From NCBI GenBank assembly GCA_008933995.1, contig WARS01000046.1:3396026-3460025 (forward strand): a stretch of 64,000 nucleotides of DNA. Reading direction: 5' to 3'. Each line of letters starts with the position of its first letter. Position 1 is the first letter of the stretch. Of this stretch, positions 25,010-36,926 are shown in pieces. Source of the stretch: Datnioides undecimradiatus. Taxonomy: Eukaryota; Chordata; Actinopteri; Lobotiformes; Datnioididae. The notes beneath the pieces are model-generated. The model was not told the origin of the DNA, did not search any database, and was given only the letters and a program-made list of their open reading frames with translations. Position numbers and translations under genes: made by a program.

Positions 25010-28000
25010 CACTTTGCTTCATTGCAGAGGAAGGTGGAGGAGGGAGGAAAGTTGATGAGAGGTTGCAGCGTAGGGGAGTCAGTCCCAGGGGAGGAGCAGG
25101 CCAGTTTACAACTGTACAGAGCAGAATAGTCTGGGCTCCCCCCTCCCCCTCCGGAGACCCATTACCAGGGGTCAGAGCTCTGGTCTCAGGGCAGCTCTGC
25201 ACAGGCCTCTGTGTGCAACCTGCCAAAGATCAGCCTCGTGAGCTGAGTACATATTCTGGTGGGGGGGTGCCTGGCTTGTGAGCAGGTAACTGGTGTCTAC
25301 TGTGCATCACTGGTATAAGAGCTACTGAAGGAACGAGGAGGGTGACAACTGTTGTTTGGCACTTCCTCCAGTCAAATTTTAGTTTTATATCTAATAGTGT
25401 GGCATTTTCCAATGACTGCAAGCTTCATTTGGCGACTTGGCACATTGTTGGCTCTGTGGCAGAGAAAATGCTGAATGTTGTGTATTTATAAGAAACACCA
25501 GTGAAATTCTTCTTCTTCATCTTGATGGTTGGTGTGGGTAGAGTAGCTGAAGGGCTTGAAAAAGAGTTTTAACTTGTTTCTAACTTCTAACAGTAATATG
25601 TCTTGTATGTTTTGTAAACTTTAAATCATCACTTCTTTTTCAGCACCAACAGCCAAATGTCAGCATTAAAATTTTATCTTAACAAACAGGAAAAATCTAT
25701 TTCATCTCCAGTTGAGGGAGTTGGATCAGCCTTTTTATGCAGCTTTTGTGATTTTAAGCATCAGCAGCTGCTGTATTTTCACACGAAAGTCTGGGCAGAT
25801 TCAAAGGTCTTGAGAAGCAGTTAAAGTAACTCACTGAACTACAGTGATCATAATACATAGCAGTAATGATGCCAGACTCGGGGTGGACACAGTTAATTTG
25901 TAAACTGTAATGCAATCCTACGCAAAAGCCGTGTAATAAATAGTACTGTACCTTTGTGTGAGGCTCATAGTGTTTGATTATTTCTCAGTCTGTGTCAGAG
26001 AGATGCCGATCCCACTCTGAAACCAGTTTTGAGGTCACAAGTTTGTTATACTGTGTGGTGCCTATGTTATTTTGTCCAACCCAGCAGCATATTGCAATAC
26101 GATACTAAGGTGTTTCTGTCATATCGAAAAATAATGAAAACACTGACAACATAATGTAATCCAGTACAGCGCCACCACAAACCACAGCTTCAAAAATTAC
26201 TATGGAGTTGAGTCAACGCCTCTCTGACACGATGTCAACAAAAAAACCCCAGTGTAACCTTCACAAAAGCAGATATATTGCATTGCTGTTGCATCGGGTT
26301 GCATTAGAATTTACAGATTTGATAGTATTTTGTCCACCTCCTGTAACGAGACAGCCGTCACCAGACCCTCTATTCAGCACAGTGACAGCATTTGAACCAA
26401 AACCTGCAGAAGATGCTATGGAGATAATTGACTGTATATTTGTTTAACAAAACTGCTGATGATCGGCTGGCAGCATAACAGTCCAGAAAAATTTGCATGA
26501 GCCAGTTAGGTAACACTAGTCTCATTAGTGTATAATATACTGAGGGACTTTCATGCACGAGCATAGATGAGATATTGAGCTCACTAAATGAAAATGTCAA
26601 CAAAAATACTGCCAAAATACAGCCTACTTCAATATGGACACGTAAAGTGAAAATTGATGAAAATAACTGTCAAACAAGCTGTGGGCCGAGGACTTAAGAG
26701 TATTTCACCAGTCATTAACAAACATATCCCACACCTCCGTCCCCCATCACCGATATTGACTGCCAGCTATTGGGACACGCTGCGCACTCCACAAGTTTGT
26801 GGGCCTTGAAGAAAGCAGAATGTGCCTCAGTGTGTGCCCGTGCTTGCGATGATAGATACATTTGTGAGCATGTGCGTCTGCGCTTTGGTTTGAGCCGTGT
26901 TCGCTTGAGTACGCCCAGGCTCTGAGAGTCCTGCCTTCCCCCCCGTGTCGCCCCCGGCTCTGACGGAGCCACTGGAATCAAATCAAATCAAGTCAAACTC
27001 ATTTCATGCCCCCCCCTCCCTCCGAGGAATTCCTCTGACGTCCCTGGCACCAACAAAAATAAAAGATGACATTAAGGAAGCGTGTAAACACCCAGCTGGG
27101 CGCACGTGAGGACGGCACACAACACATGCCTGCATGCACAGGCACACACAAGCATCACTACATAAAGATAATTCAAAGCGGTGGCATGTGACAGGCCGTG
27201 CACATAGTGTTCCTTCCTCTCTACCCCTGTAGTCCCACAATGCCTAGTTGAAAGGACCTGTAGCCCAGCGTGTACATCTTTTTTTTCCCCAGGAGACAGC
27301 ATATAATGAGAAAGCACCATTATGGGTCCAGCAAGAGTCTGTGCCTCTGTGCTGCTGCTGCTACCACAGTTACCCGTGAGGTCTTTCTCTTTGTTAGTTA
27401 AGGGGAATAGCAGCCACAGACGTCCCTCGCTCTCTGCTTGTTAGCCAGCAGTAATGACTAGGCTGTGGGGAGCCAGGCTACCAGGCCAAGGAGCTGGAAG
27501 CCTGTTCCCCTCTGCTGGCCCTCAGCACACCAACAGGAAGGGGAACAGAAGCAGACACCACTGAGGACACACTGGGAGGATCAGATCCGACAGACTGAGG
27601 ATGCAAGATGCGAATGTGTGGGGAGGGTAGGGGTTTTCTACCCCCAGACAGACCAAGACCAAACTACACCATTACTGATTAACACACAAGCACATGGGAT
27701 CCAGCTAGCATACTGCCTGTTCGCAGACCTGGCACTAGATCAATGCTAGCTGAGCAGCGCTAAGATCAATGCGCACTTTGTACAAAATGTGCCTGGTAGG
27801 TTTATGTGGTTCTTCAGGATCATGTATTCACAAGGATGTGATTAGACTTTCTAAACCAAGCGGCTGTTTGAATTGGAGAACTCTGTGATGGGCAACGTCT
27901 TAGCCCCGGATCTTCCAACACAATCAAATAAGACTCGCTTTTATCCAAGGATACATAACACAAAAACAAACCCTGCCTGTGGTGTTTTAGAACATGAAAG

Positions 28001-30018
28001 AAGTTTGCAAATGCATTTCACAGCTGAGTTGCTTCTATGATCTCCTGTGTTTAGTAGTTTCCAGGCAGTCGATGTTTATCTGTGATTTGCAATCTATGCA
28101 CATGCTCGTATTCCGTGTGCTGTGACAGAGAGATATTATCATGTCCCTTTATTGTGTTTACTTTACACATGAGCGGATCAATAATTGAGAGGCAGACACA
28201 CGAGCCATCTGCATTACTGGGCAATATAGCAGCAGTAACTCTGAACGGAATGGTGTGTTTGTCACCATGCCCATTGCATGGTCTCCAGGAAAAGCAATGG
28301 AAATAACTCTTGTGCATGTCATGTAGTAATAAATGTGTGGATAAGGATGTTGTTCGGACAGTAATATACGTCCTCCCAGGGCCCATAAACAATGATTAGT
28401 GTGACGGACAGAATCCTCACGACACAAATGCAGTTGGCTGCGTTTTTTACCTGCCGGTGTTTTGTTTTTGCAGAGTTGAGGATGAAACCATCGATGCCGC
28501 CTGAGGGCTAGATTAGCTGTTGAGGAAGTATTTCGTTGCTCAGCTTGGCTAGTATCGATAGGTTCCAACAGGAAAGTTATGTGAGCCATGGCCAGAGAGC
28601 TGGGAAACGAGTGCAAGGACGGACGCAAGAAAGACTTATTTTAGTAGTTTATATAGTATCAAATGAAATATGTACTGCGCTGTTTGTGTGTCTGCTTGTG
28701 CGCGTGTATGCACTAGAGAAGATGGAAATGTTTTTATCTTTATTATCATATTTATTTTACCATCCAGTGCCTCAGCCCAGGGCCATAGTCTCCATCCCTT
28801 TTGGTGGATTGCGGATGGAGTGCAATGTTGTGTGAAGACTCGCAAACAACATCTGCAGCAGTGGCCACCAGGCACTCCCTGTGTGCCTCATTCTTCTTCC
28901 AAGTCCGCCCACGTAGCCTCTCATCTGCTCAGGCCATCATCTCTTCTTGCTCTTCCTTGCTGTTTCTACTGTGGTTGCCGTGCAGAAGACCCATCCTTTC
29001 ATCTGGACTGTTGACTTAGCACAGGCCCGGTCAGTCCAGCACTGTGGATTCACTTGAATGGAAGTGAGCTGAGCTGACTGCAGTGCCGAAACACAATAGG
29101 CAGTGCATTATTGATTATGTTTGTGATCTAACCTTGGTGCTCAGGAGTGCTCCTCCTCCTACCCCCTTCCCTTTGCCCATGCATAATTTCTGCACCAAAA
29201 GGGTGATTTATTTTTTTTTTTTACCCCCTTCCTCTTAATGGTAAGTTGGGTAAAGTGTGAGAGATTTCCAATAACCCTGGATTTGGCATTCAAGTTCAGC
29301 TTCGTCTGTTTACCCAGTGGTGGAGTCTAGTTCTGGGCCTGTCAAAGGTTGGCATGGCAGACGGAGACAAATAGAGAGAAAGTCTGTACAAGCGCGAAAA
29401 GAGAGAGCTCTATTATAAATAGATGCCATCAATCAGGGGAATGTCCTTCATTTGGCATGCGTCAGTCCTGGAGGGAGAAATGCATATTCAATCTTGAACA
29501 ATGAGTGTCAGTCACACCGCTTTCACCAGACACATGACAGCTGTGCGCAGTGGCTGGTTACACACCCGGAGAATAGGGAGCTGCAAGCAACCGAGGGGGT
29601 GAAAGCCCAATCATTGCACAAGGGAACTGAATAAGCAACAAACCGGTTCCCTGGAGGAAGATTGATGGACTTCCTGATGTTGTCTAGACGAGCGTCACGA
29701 CCAGCGTTTAAGACAGCTGACAAGAATCGCATGTAACATTACATATATGTAACACTGCCAGCATGTCTGATATGCACCAGGTCAGGTCACAGTGTCCTAG
29801 TGTCCGGAGCAGTCCCCGGAGCAGTCCCCGTGGGTTGTCTCACGACTGATCCTCGCAAATGTAATGGGGGCACTTTGCTTTTTGGTGTGTTACTGGAACG
29901 AGGATGCAGCTGCTCCCAGTTTCATTTCAGTGTTCCGCCAGCATTTGAAGTCTTCACTCTCTTTCTTCACTTCTTGTTTTTACAAAGTCATGTTGTGTAA
30001 ACTCCTACTCTGGCTTCA
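25010..30018. other. Non-coding stretch, no gene recognised
   Basis: No coding exon is supported. The part from about 25880 to 26130 vaguely recalls a dispersed fish repeat, but I cannot place it. A tandem 'atcaa' type tract at 26975-26998 looks like the simple-repeat tail seen at the end of some fish retroelements. A 12-bp unit is duplicated at 29806-29829. Confidence 0.5.
29806..29829. repeat. 12-bp unit, two tandem copies
   Basis: The unit ggagcagtcccc occurs twice back to back, 29806-29817 and 29818-29829, without mismatches. Confidence 0.85.
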
Positions 30019-30084
30019 CCGGGTATTAATAAGGCCTAGACCGGGTATTAATAAGGCCTAGACCGGGTATTAATAAGGCCTAGA
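30019..30084. repeat. Perfect 3 x 22-bp minisatellite
   Basis: Three identical head-to-tail copies lie at 30019-30040, 30041-30062 and 30063-30084. The unit begins with ccgggtattaataagg and ends with cctaga. It contains the palindromes TATTAATA and AGGCCT. Complete identity implies recent expansion or ongoing length change. It is not part of any recognised gene. Confidence 0.97.
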
Positions 30085-31545
30085 CATATTCCCTTTTTTG
30101 CAGCAACTCATGACTTTATTTCTCCATCTTTCTTGGTGAGAGAGGGAGTAGTAAAAGGCGGGAATGTGTCTGTAGGTGTGATTGCATCAGCTCGGCGTTA
30201 GCACAGCCTGGCACGCTGTGTATTGAGTCTTTTTCATCTGTTGTTAGTTAATGTGATTTGAGCAACAGGTCCTGCTCAGTGGCAGGGTGTGTGGAGCGAA
30301 GAGATGTGGTGGCTGTTTTCTCAGACTCTGTTAATAGGGGTCAGGGAAGACAGTCTGCCAGTATTTCTCTTTAATCGCATTTAGGAAACTTCATCCCCTA
30401 GAGGTGAGGCAGGGTTTTTTGCTCTCTTTTTTTTTTTCAATGGGTCTTTTTTTTTTTATTGTGCTCCGGAGGAATGCAGAGTTGGACCATTTAGGGCCAA
30501 GCCCGAATGACTACACTAAAAAAGCCTCTGGTTATGAAAAGCCACAGAGGGAATGTTTGCACTGTAGCCTGTAATTGTCAGTTTCATTACACTAACAACC
30601 AATGGTATATCCGAGTCAAGCAAGTCAAGTCTGAATGTAGTGAATGTGATTAGTGTCTCCAGCAAAGCAGAAACCCTTCAGCCCGATGACAGGATTGTTT
30701 TCCTACAGCGCTAGAATGAACCGGTCAAATGAAATCATGCCATCCGTTGCCGCTACATCTCAAACAAAAAGAAAAAACCTTTCCACACGAGGGTCTGCGC
30801 ATGGAGCTGTTACACAATCCATACATTAACTACAAAAGACTTACAAACAGGTCACATCGAGTGGAAAGAGCATCCGAGCGGAAGCTGATGGGCTGAGCAG
30901 ACACACACACAGCACCAGACGTCGAGACGGAGGAGAAGTCAGGCAAACGACCGAGTGCGGACCCCAAGCAGAAAACACAACCTGACGGGGACGAGGAGTT
31001 CTGTCAATATGACTTGTGTTGTGACGCATGCAGGCTGCTGTGGTGGAGGGACGGGAAAGAAGCAAGGCCCTTTTAAAGAGAGATGGAAAGAAAAAGCACA
31101 GGGAGGAACCGCAAACGCAGGTTATGGTGTGCAGACATTTGATCTGAACTTAGAAATTGCGTCCAAACCCTGTTATGGCCCAGCCCGTCGAATCCAAACA
31201 TTGCTGAGTAGTTTCTCATTATTAAACGAGGATAAAAGTATTTTAACACTTTCAAACAATCCTGACCCAAAGCAAAGCAATTAAATGGGAAATTCGGAGC
31301 CAGCTTACCCAAGTCTGTTCTAGGCAGGTCCCAGTGGGTTTGGGTTTTAATGTCAAGCTCTAACAAAAATCTGTAAAGATGAAGAAGAGGAAATGGAGTT
31401 AAGAGGAAGCCGGCGACCAGAATAAAGCAGTAGCGAGTGGAGCAGAGAGTTGAGAGGAGGACAGCAGTCGGGCAGGAGCGCGGCACAAAAACACCCATCT
31501 CAACTTGTCAATTATTAATTTCGTAGTCTGCTTTAACATTTATTC

Positions 31546-31800
31546 ATGCCAGTCGCAAGTCCATCACAGGGCCAATACAGGCAGACCAATGCGTGCAGCT
31601 GTGGGCAATTTCCAGTTCTCATTTCATCTCACATGCACCTCGTAGGAGTGTGGGAGGAAACCGGACCACCTGGAAGAAACTCAAAGGGAAGGGCAAGCGC
31701 ACAGGGTGATGTCGGTGCAGAGGAGACCAGAGCAGAGACTGAGGGACTGCCTGCTCGGAGGCGGATGAGCACTGAACCGCCGGGCCATTTTCAACATCTG
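31546..31800 (+). mobile_element. Decayed copy of a widespread fish dispersed repeat
   Basis: Three phrases in order match a repeat I know from many fish genomes: 'ccatcacagggccaatacag' at 31561-31580, 'gtgtgggaggaaaccgga' at about 31649-31666, and 'gagcactgaaccgccgggcc' at about 31767-31786. The last corresponds to the usual 'aaccactgagccaccgtgcc' ending. Divergence and small indels are evident, and no frame is preserved. I cannot name the family with confidence. Confidence 0.65.
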
Positions 31801-31882
31801 CAGAAGTGTCTTAACACGCATTAATGCAAGGACAGAGGCTCAATTTAAACAGCTTTTATGCTCCTTATGCAAGAATTTCTTC

Positions 31883-31899
31883 AAAAAAAAAAAAAAAAA
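31883..31899. repeat. Poly(A) run, 17 bases
   Basis: This uninterrupted A run lies about 80 bases downstream of the decayed repeat at 31546-31800. It could be the remnant of a retroelement tail, or a simple homopolymer. Confidence 0.85.
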
Positions 31900-33120
31900 C
31901 GGGTGACATTTAAGATACAGGGAACTGTGCTTTGTTTCGAGATAGGGGCGTTTGTTTGAGCAGAGGTCCTCGAAATTATCTCGTAATCAACTGTCTCCTG
32001 CAGTCGCCACATATTTTCCGCCTCTTGCCTTGTTTAAAGTTGAGCGGGGGAAAAAATAAATATGTCACTTGTTACCGCTGACGTGTTTTTCGCAGCGTGG
32101 GGATTTAAGGTCACAGAGCAAAGGAGCGAAGGGGTGGAGACAAGAGAAAAGAGGTAACGTAGCAGAGAGCGATGACTCGGTAGGAGATGTGTGTTACTGC
32201 TGTTTATAGAACTCCCTCTTTGTATTAGTCAGGACTCGGTCCCCTCGGGGAACACTCTTCATCTCCCCCTCTGTCGGTGTCTGCATCCCGCCATCTTTCT
32301 TCCGATTACCACCTCCCTGGCTCCCACTTTTCCTACCAAGCTGCTGTTTTTTTTATTTTCCCCCTCTGTCTTTGTCTGCGTCTGTTTTTGTTTCTTGGTG
32401 TTCTCGCTGTCTGGGCATTCCTGTGCTGTTTACTTTTCCTTCTTCCTCGTTCTTCGTCTTCCTCGTCTGCCTCCTTCCTGCTGCAACCCAGGTCCCCTCT
32501 CTGCCACAGCTCTCCTCTCCATCTTTTCTTTTCCCCAGCCGTTGCTTTATCATTCAAGCCGCGGCCTCGGAGAGGGCACTTTGACTTGTGGCAGCAGGGG
32601 GGGAGGAGGGGCCACTTTTGCCCCGAGCCAGGGTATAATGGGAGTTAACCGCTGACCGTAAATTCTGTCGCAGAAGATGAGTGAGGCAGGGAGCGTTCAG
32701 GGGTGGGGTGCACCGCTTATTGTGTTGGAAACGTAACTTATTGCACAAGAGAGCGCCGGGCCCCCTGTTCTCGTCAATCTTGGCTTTTATTGGGAGATTG
32801 CGATAGGAGATCAGGACAATTTTTCTCACTGTCTGCCTCTGTTGCTTGTGTCCCCTAACCGCTGGCTTCAGCCTCAGACGCATTCCTTCTCTGTCTGATC
32901 TCACCGTGGTGCCATTTCTGATTCTCTCCCTTTGCTTTCCTGCCAGCCCTGTCACTCGAACTGTGTGTAACACCTTAGGCCCCTTCAGTGTGATTTCTTT
33001 TTTTTTTTTTCCAATTTTATTTTGATACCTGTTCAAAGAGTCTTTGATCATCCACACTTAACCTGGAAATGCCTGGACATCTCCTCATTGGCTGTATTAA
33101 CAGACATGCTCCGTGTTTCT

Positions 33121-33154
33121 CCTCTTTTCTTTTCTTTTCTTTTCTTTTTTTTTT
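33121..33154. repeat. (CTTTT)n pentanucleotide and T run
   Basis: About five CTTTT units end in a run of ten T residues. Confidence 0.9.
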
Positions 33155-33668
33155 GCATCATTTTACGGAGCTCTCCTTGTGGATTGCAGCCAAATTACAC
33201 AGAGTTGTAATCACAACGTGAGCCTGACCACATCCAAGACTAGTTTCAAAGGTCTGATTGTAATCTGAGCTAAATCCATATTCAGTGGATCCAGGCGTAT
33301 CACATTAGGCGTCACCGCATATTCAGACGATCAAAATCACACAGTTTAGCGTGGCGTAGCAGCGGCTGTTCTCTCTCTCCCCGTGCTCTTTATTTCCCCT
33401 CATCTCCCTCCTTCTCTGGCCACTGATTTCTCATATTATCCCCTCTTTTCGCTCGCGCCTTCCTCATGTGTATTCAGTCAGTCATTAGGCCTCTTTACAG
33501 TGACTGAATGGAGGTTGGCACCTTCTGTGTGGGGTCAGCACAGGCCCCTCACCCTCCCTCCCTGGCCTTACCTCTCTAGCTCGTTCCTGGCACCCCAGGC
33601 CGCGAAAGGTCAGCCGTCATTGGGACTCATTACGAGGAACAGAAACTGGAACAGACAGGAAGTGTGCG

Positions 33669-33694
33669 CGTGTGTGTGTGTGTGTGTGTGTGTG
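33669..33694. repeat. (GT)n microsatellite
   Basis: About twelve GT units, flanked by imperfect GC/GT alternation. Confidence 0.95.
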
Positions 33695-35723
33695 CGTGGA
33701 TCCGAGTAGCTGTAAAGCTCAAGGTAGAGGGATAACGCAGACCTTGAGCTTCCCCTTTTTCTTTTTCTCACAAACAATAACGGTCAAGGTTCTTTGTAGT
33801 GCTCTCTCTGGCTTTCACAGAGGATTGTATTTCTCAACACACTGCGGAGCATAAAGTAAATGATCAATTTGTAATGATGCTTCGTTCCACAATATCTCTG
33901 CAACCCTCCTGTCCCGAAATAAACACACACACACACACGCTCTGTCTCTCTAGCACTTAATGTCCTTTCTGCTCTAGGCATGATACATGCAGCTGTTTGA
34001 GTGGCATTGACTCTTGCTCTTTTCCCTTCTCTCTCAAACACACACACACACACACTCGTGCACGCCAGCAAGCTCACACCGTTGCAGAGCCAGTTCATCA
34101 CCCTCACTGACACGGTGAATTTACAATGCCGTCCTTGACCACGTCTGAGCCCCGAGATCCACCTTCACTCGTCAGGAGACAGATTGCGTTGGCAGGTGGG
34201 GCCCCCGCCCAGGTCCGCGTTTTTATTTGGACATAAAAAGTCATAAAGCAGGGGAATGATTGGTGCTTTTTACTGCTAATCATATGTCCCACCGTCCCAA
34301 TTAAAAACTTGTTTGCATAAACCGCCGACACAAACATCCCGCACCTCCTCCCCCCCGCTGGGCCAAAGAGGTGTTTGTGCGTATGTGTGTACCTCTGTGT
34401 CTGTGTTTGTGTGTGTGGTTACCTATCTCTGTGTCACTGTGTGAGTGCACGTGCGTGTGTGAATGCGTGTGCGTGTGTATCCTGCTGTCAGCGAATTCTC
34501 CACAGAGATAACCTTGAAGGAGAGGCTGTGTGCTCAGCTCTGATACTGAATGCCAAGCTGCAGCGGGCTCAGCGGTTGCACGGCTCGAACTTCTCTGAGA
34601 CCTTTAGCTACTTCTGCGAGACTTAATCCCAAAGTTGCGATGAGGTGGGCCGCCGTCAGTGCTCAAGTGCCGTCCCTGCTCAGAAAGTTGGTGAAAGTGT
34701 GTCTTGTGAGAATACACAACCCTCTTTTAACAGAGTTTGTGTTTTTATACACTCTGGTAACTTTGTCCAAATTATATCTCGTCTCCATCCATGTTGCAGT
34801 GGCTGATTTTGAAATACGTGCTTTATCTGCATGGCTTTATTAACCTGTTAAGATCCTCCAAAGCAACAATTTGCTATTGGGCTAGATGCTGTGCCTGCCA
34901 TGTTTAGAGCACTGGATATGTACACTGTATCCCCCAGCGTCCCATTAAGTCTAACCAGTATACCTTTGGTGGTATAATTTGTACCAGCGGTGGTAATTTG
35001 ATTAAGCATAATTTAGGAATGAGCAGCACGTGATATAAACTATTTTAATAACTCCCTCCCCCTATGGAGGGAAATAAAATACAGAGTGTCAGCTTTTAAT
35101 TCTTTTCTTCATCAGCTTTGCACGCGCGGGGTCATCAAAAGGATTTCAAAATTACAGATGCCACGAGATCCGGACTGACATCCCGCAGCCCCACCACTCC
35201 AGCACGTGAATATCATTTTTCTCGCGCTTTGTTTTCTGTAAATATTCTCTTCCTACATGATGAATTCCTCACGCTCCCAGAAGTGCAGTTCTAATGGTGA
35301 AACATTTCATACCAATATAAACTGAACTGCTCTGCATTAATACAGTCGCGTTTAAATAAATTAACTCAGAATCAGCCTTTTAAAAACCCACCATGTGTAT
35401 TTTGTCTGTAATTGTAAAACTTTAACCTCCTGCGCAGGCTAAAACAACCCCTAAATTCCCGCAAACAATTGAGGACATGACCTCGGTGTGTTAGCTACGG
35501 GCTTTTCCATTTGTATGTCTCAAAACCCAGTGCAGTCACTTTGGGCGCCGTGGCCTTTCTTCTCCCAGGTCGCCATCTATCTGTTTTCTTCTCTTTCGTC
35601 ACGCTTGCTCCCGCACCAGGCTTTTCCTCTCTGCCATTTAGCCTAAGTTAATGGACTCTTCCGCATTCAGCTTAGAAATGTTGCGAAGTAAACAGCGGCT
35701 TGTGAAATATTTACCACTCTCCC

Positions 35724-35728
<5 letters not shown>

Positions 35729-35757
<29 letters not shown>
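35729..35757. repeat. (TG)n microsatellite
   Basis: About fourteen TG units follow a short TA alternation. Confidence 0.95.
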
Positions 35758-35760
<3 letters not shown>

Positions 35761-35841
35761 TGCAGTCGGGCATACCTGACCGAGCCCGGTGACTCCCGCG
35801 CACCCACTCGTAGGCACGCGCGTGCATATAAAGTGCTGCTG

Positions 35842-35868
35842 CCCCCCCCCCCCCCCCAAAAAAAAAAA
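35842..35868. repeat. C16-A11 homopolymer junction
   Basis: Sixteen C residues are followed directly by eleven A residues. Paired homopolymers of this length are prone to sequencing and assembly length errors, so the exact length should not be trusted. Confidence 0.9.
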
Positions 35869-35986
35869 GCTATGGGTGTCTCTGCTTTCAGCTCTGAGCC
35901 AACAGAGAAGTGAAAAGGAGCACTGGGAGTGGGAGCACTCTGCCGCTGAATGAGTCACACGGTTGCTGATATTCATATTGATGGGG

Positions 35987-36005
35987 AAAAAAAAAAAAAA
36001 AAAAA
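35987..36005. repeat. Poly(A) run, 19 bases
   Basis: An uninterrupted A19 tract. No retroelement body is obvious immediately upstream. Confidence 0.9.
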
Positions 36006-36244
36006 TCACAGTCACACTCAAAATTTAGTCGTAATGTTTTCGCTGCAAATGGCAGCAAACATTTCAGGTTACAGTCCCTCCTGAAATATTTGTGTTTCCC
36101 CCAGTTGCTGCTGCGTTTTCACAATGAATACGTTATGATCCCCTGGCTCTCTCCGTCTGTCTTTGTTAGATCCGCTGCAATGTACTGTGTTTGGTTCTGC
36201 TGGTTGTATTGTAGTGTGTCAGTCCTGTGTTCCTGACACTAGTG

Positions 36245-36475
36245 TAATCCATCCCTTGAGAACTGGGTTAGAGCCTGGAAGGTCACCGGTTTCAACCTCC
36301 AGACCAGCTGAGAAAATAGCCAGGAAAGCTGCTCAGTGGCCCTTTTGTAGGAAACTGTAGCTGCGCGAGGAAGCTATCAGGTGGAGATGAGTGTAACTTT
36401 ATGGCTATAAAGAAGGCTGTTTCTCAGGAACAGCTTGCTCAGCAAACCATCCCCGGATAAATAATGGTTAAAAAT
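36245..36475 (+). mobile_element. Possible relict tRNA-derived SINE
   Basis: The text at about 36273-36298 (ggaaggtcaccggtttcaac and following) resembles the B-box region of tRNA-derived fish SINEs, normally GGTTCGANTCC. The text near 36450-36470 (ccccggataaataatggtta) resembles the 3' body of such elements. The A box is not clear, and there is no tail or target-site duplication that I can define. It could be coincidence. Confidence 0.4.
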
Positions 36476-36911
36476 TGCTGCCAGAGTCGGGGTTGATGCT
36501 TCTCCTGCTGCATTTCTGTAGTCCAAACACCTGCGAGCCGCCCCTGTCTGTCGTGCTCGTAAACCGATGCCGAGAACCAGGCATCTTACATCAAACCGGT
36601 CATAGGCTGGGATGAAAAATACAAACGTTATTTTACTTCAACAGTTTTGACAGTATCAGCACAAAAATACGGCTTCTGTCCAGTCGCAGGTCACATTCAG
36701 CTTCCTCTGTGAAATAGATATTTCAGCCATAGATGTGCAAACAGCTCTTTCACATTATTCGTTCCCTTTGGCATCCTTTCACATCAGCTACTGTATGCAT
36801 TTCCTCCTGATCTCCTCCTACCTGTCTCTTTTTCAGACACTAACATCATATCTCTTCCACCATGCTACATGCCATAACATGTAGCACATCTTGTTGCATA
36901 TCCCCCTCAGG

Positions 36912-36926
36912 GTTGCTCCTAGCAAC
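36912..36926. promoter_or_regulatory. X-box-like perfect inverted repeat
   Basis: GTTGCT-CCT-AGCAAC is a perfect 6-bp inverted repeat with a three-base spacer. It deviates from the RFX consensus by one base in each orientation, so it is a weaker candidate than the motifs at 23237, 24495 and 24991. Confidence 0.35.

Larger units (their letters stand above)
30085..36240. other. Non-coding stretch with many simple repeats, no gene recognised
   Basis: I see no exon with protein-family similarity. The stretch contains a decayed repeat at 31546, a pyrimidine-rich tract at 32190-32560, a CTTTT array near 33121, TG/CA tracts at 33669, 33922 and 34039, a TG tract at 35729, a C16-A11 junction at 35842 and an A19 run at 35987. 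The region 34320-34480 is rich in imperfect TG repeats. Confidence 0.55.

Noticed and set aside
30019..30084. CRISPR-like array
   Set aside because: The 22-bp copies are directly adjacent with no spacers, and the genome is eukaryotic. It is a minisatellite.
32554..33057. Open frame of 167 codons on the minus strand
   Set aside because: Composition is scattered and basic, with no recognisable domain. It overlaps pyrimidine-rich DNA that is depleted of stops on one strand.
36245..36360. A functional tRNA gene
   Set aside because: Only a B-box-like phrase is present. The A box is not convincing and no cloverleaf arms can be paired, so at best it is a tRNA-derived SINE remnant.
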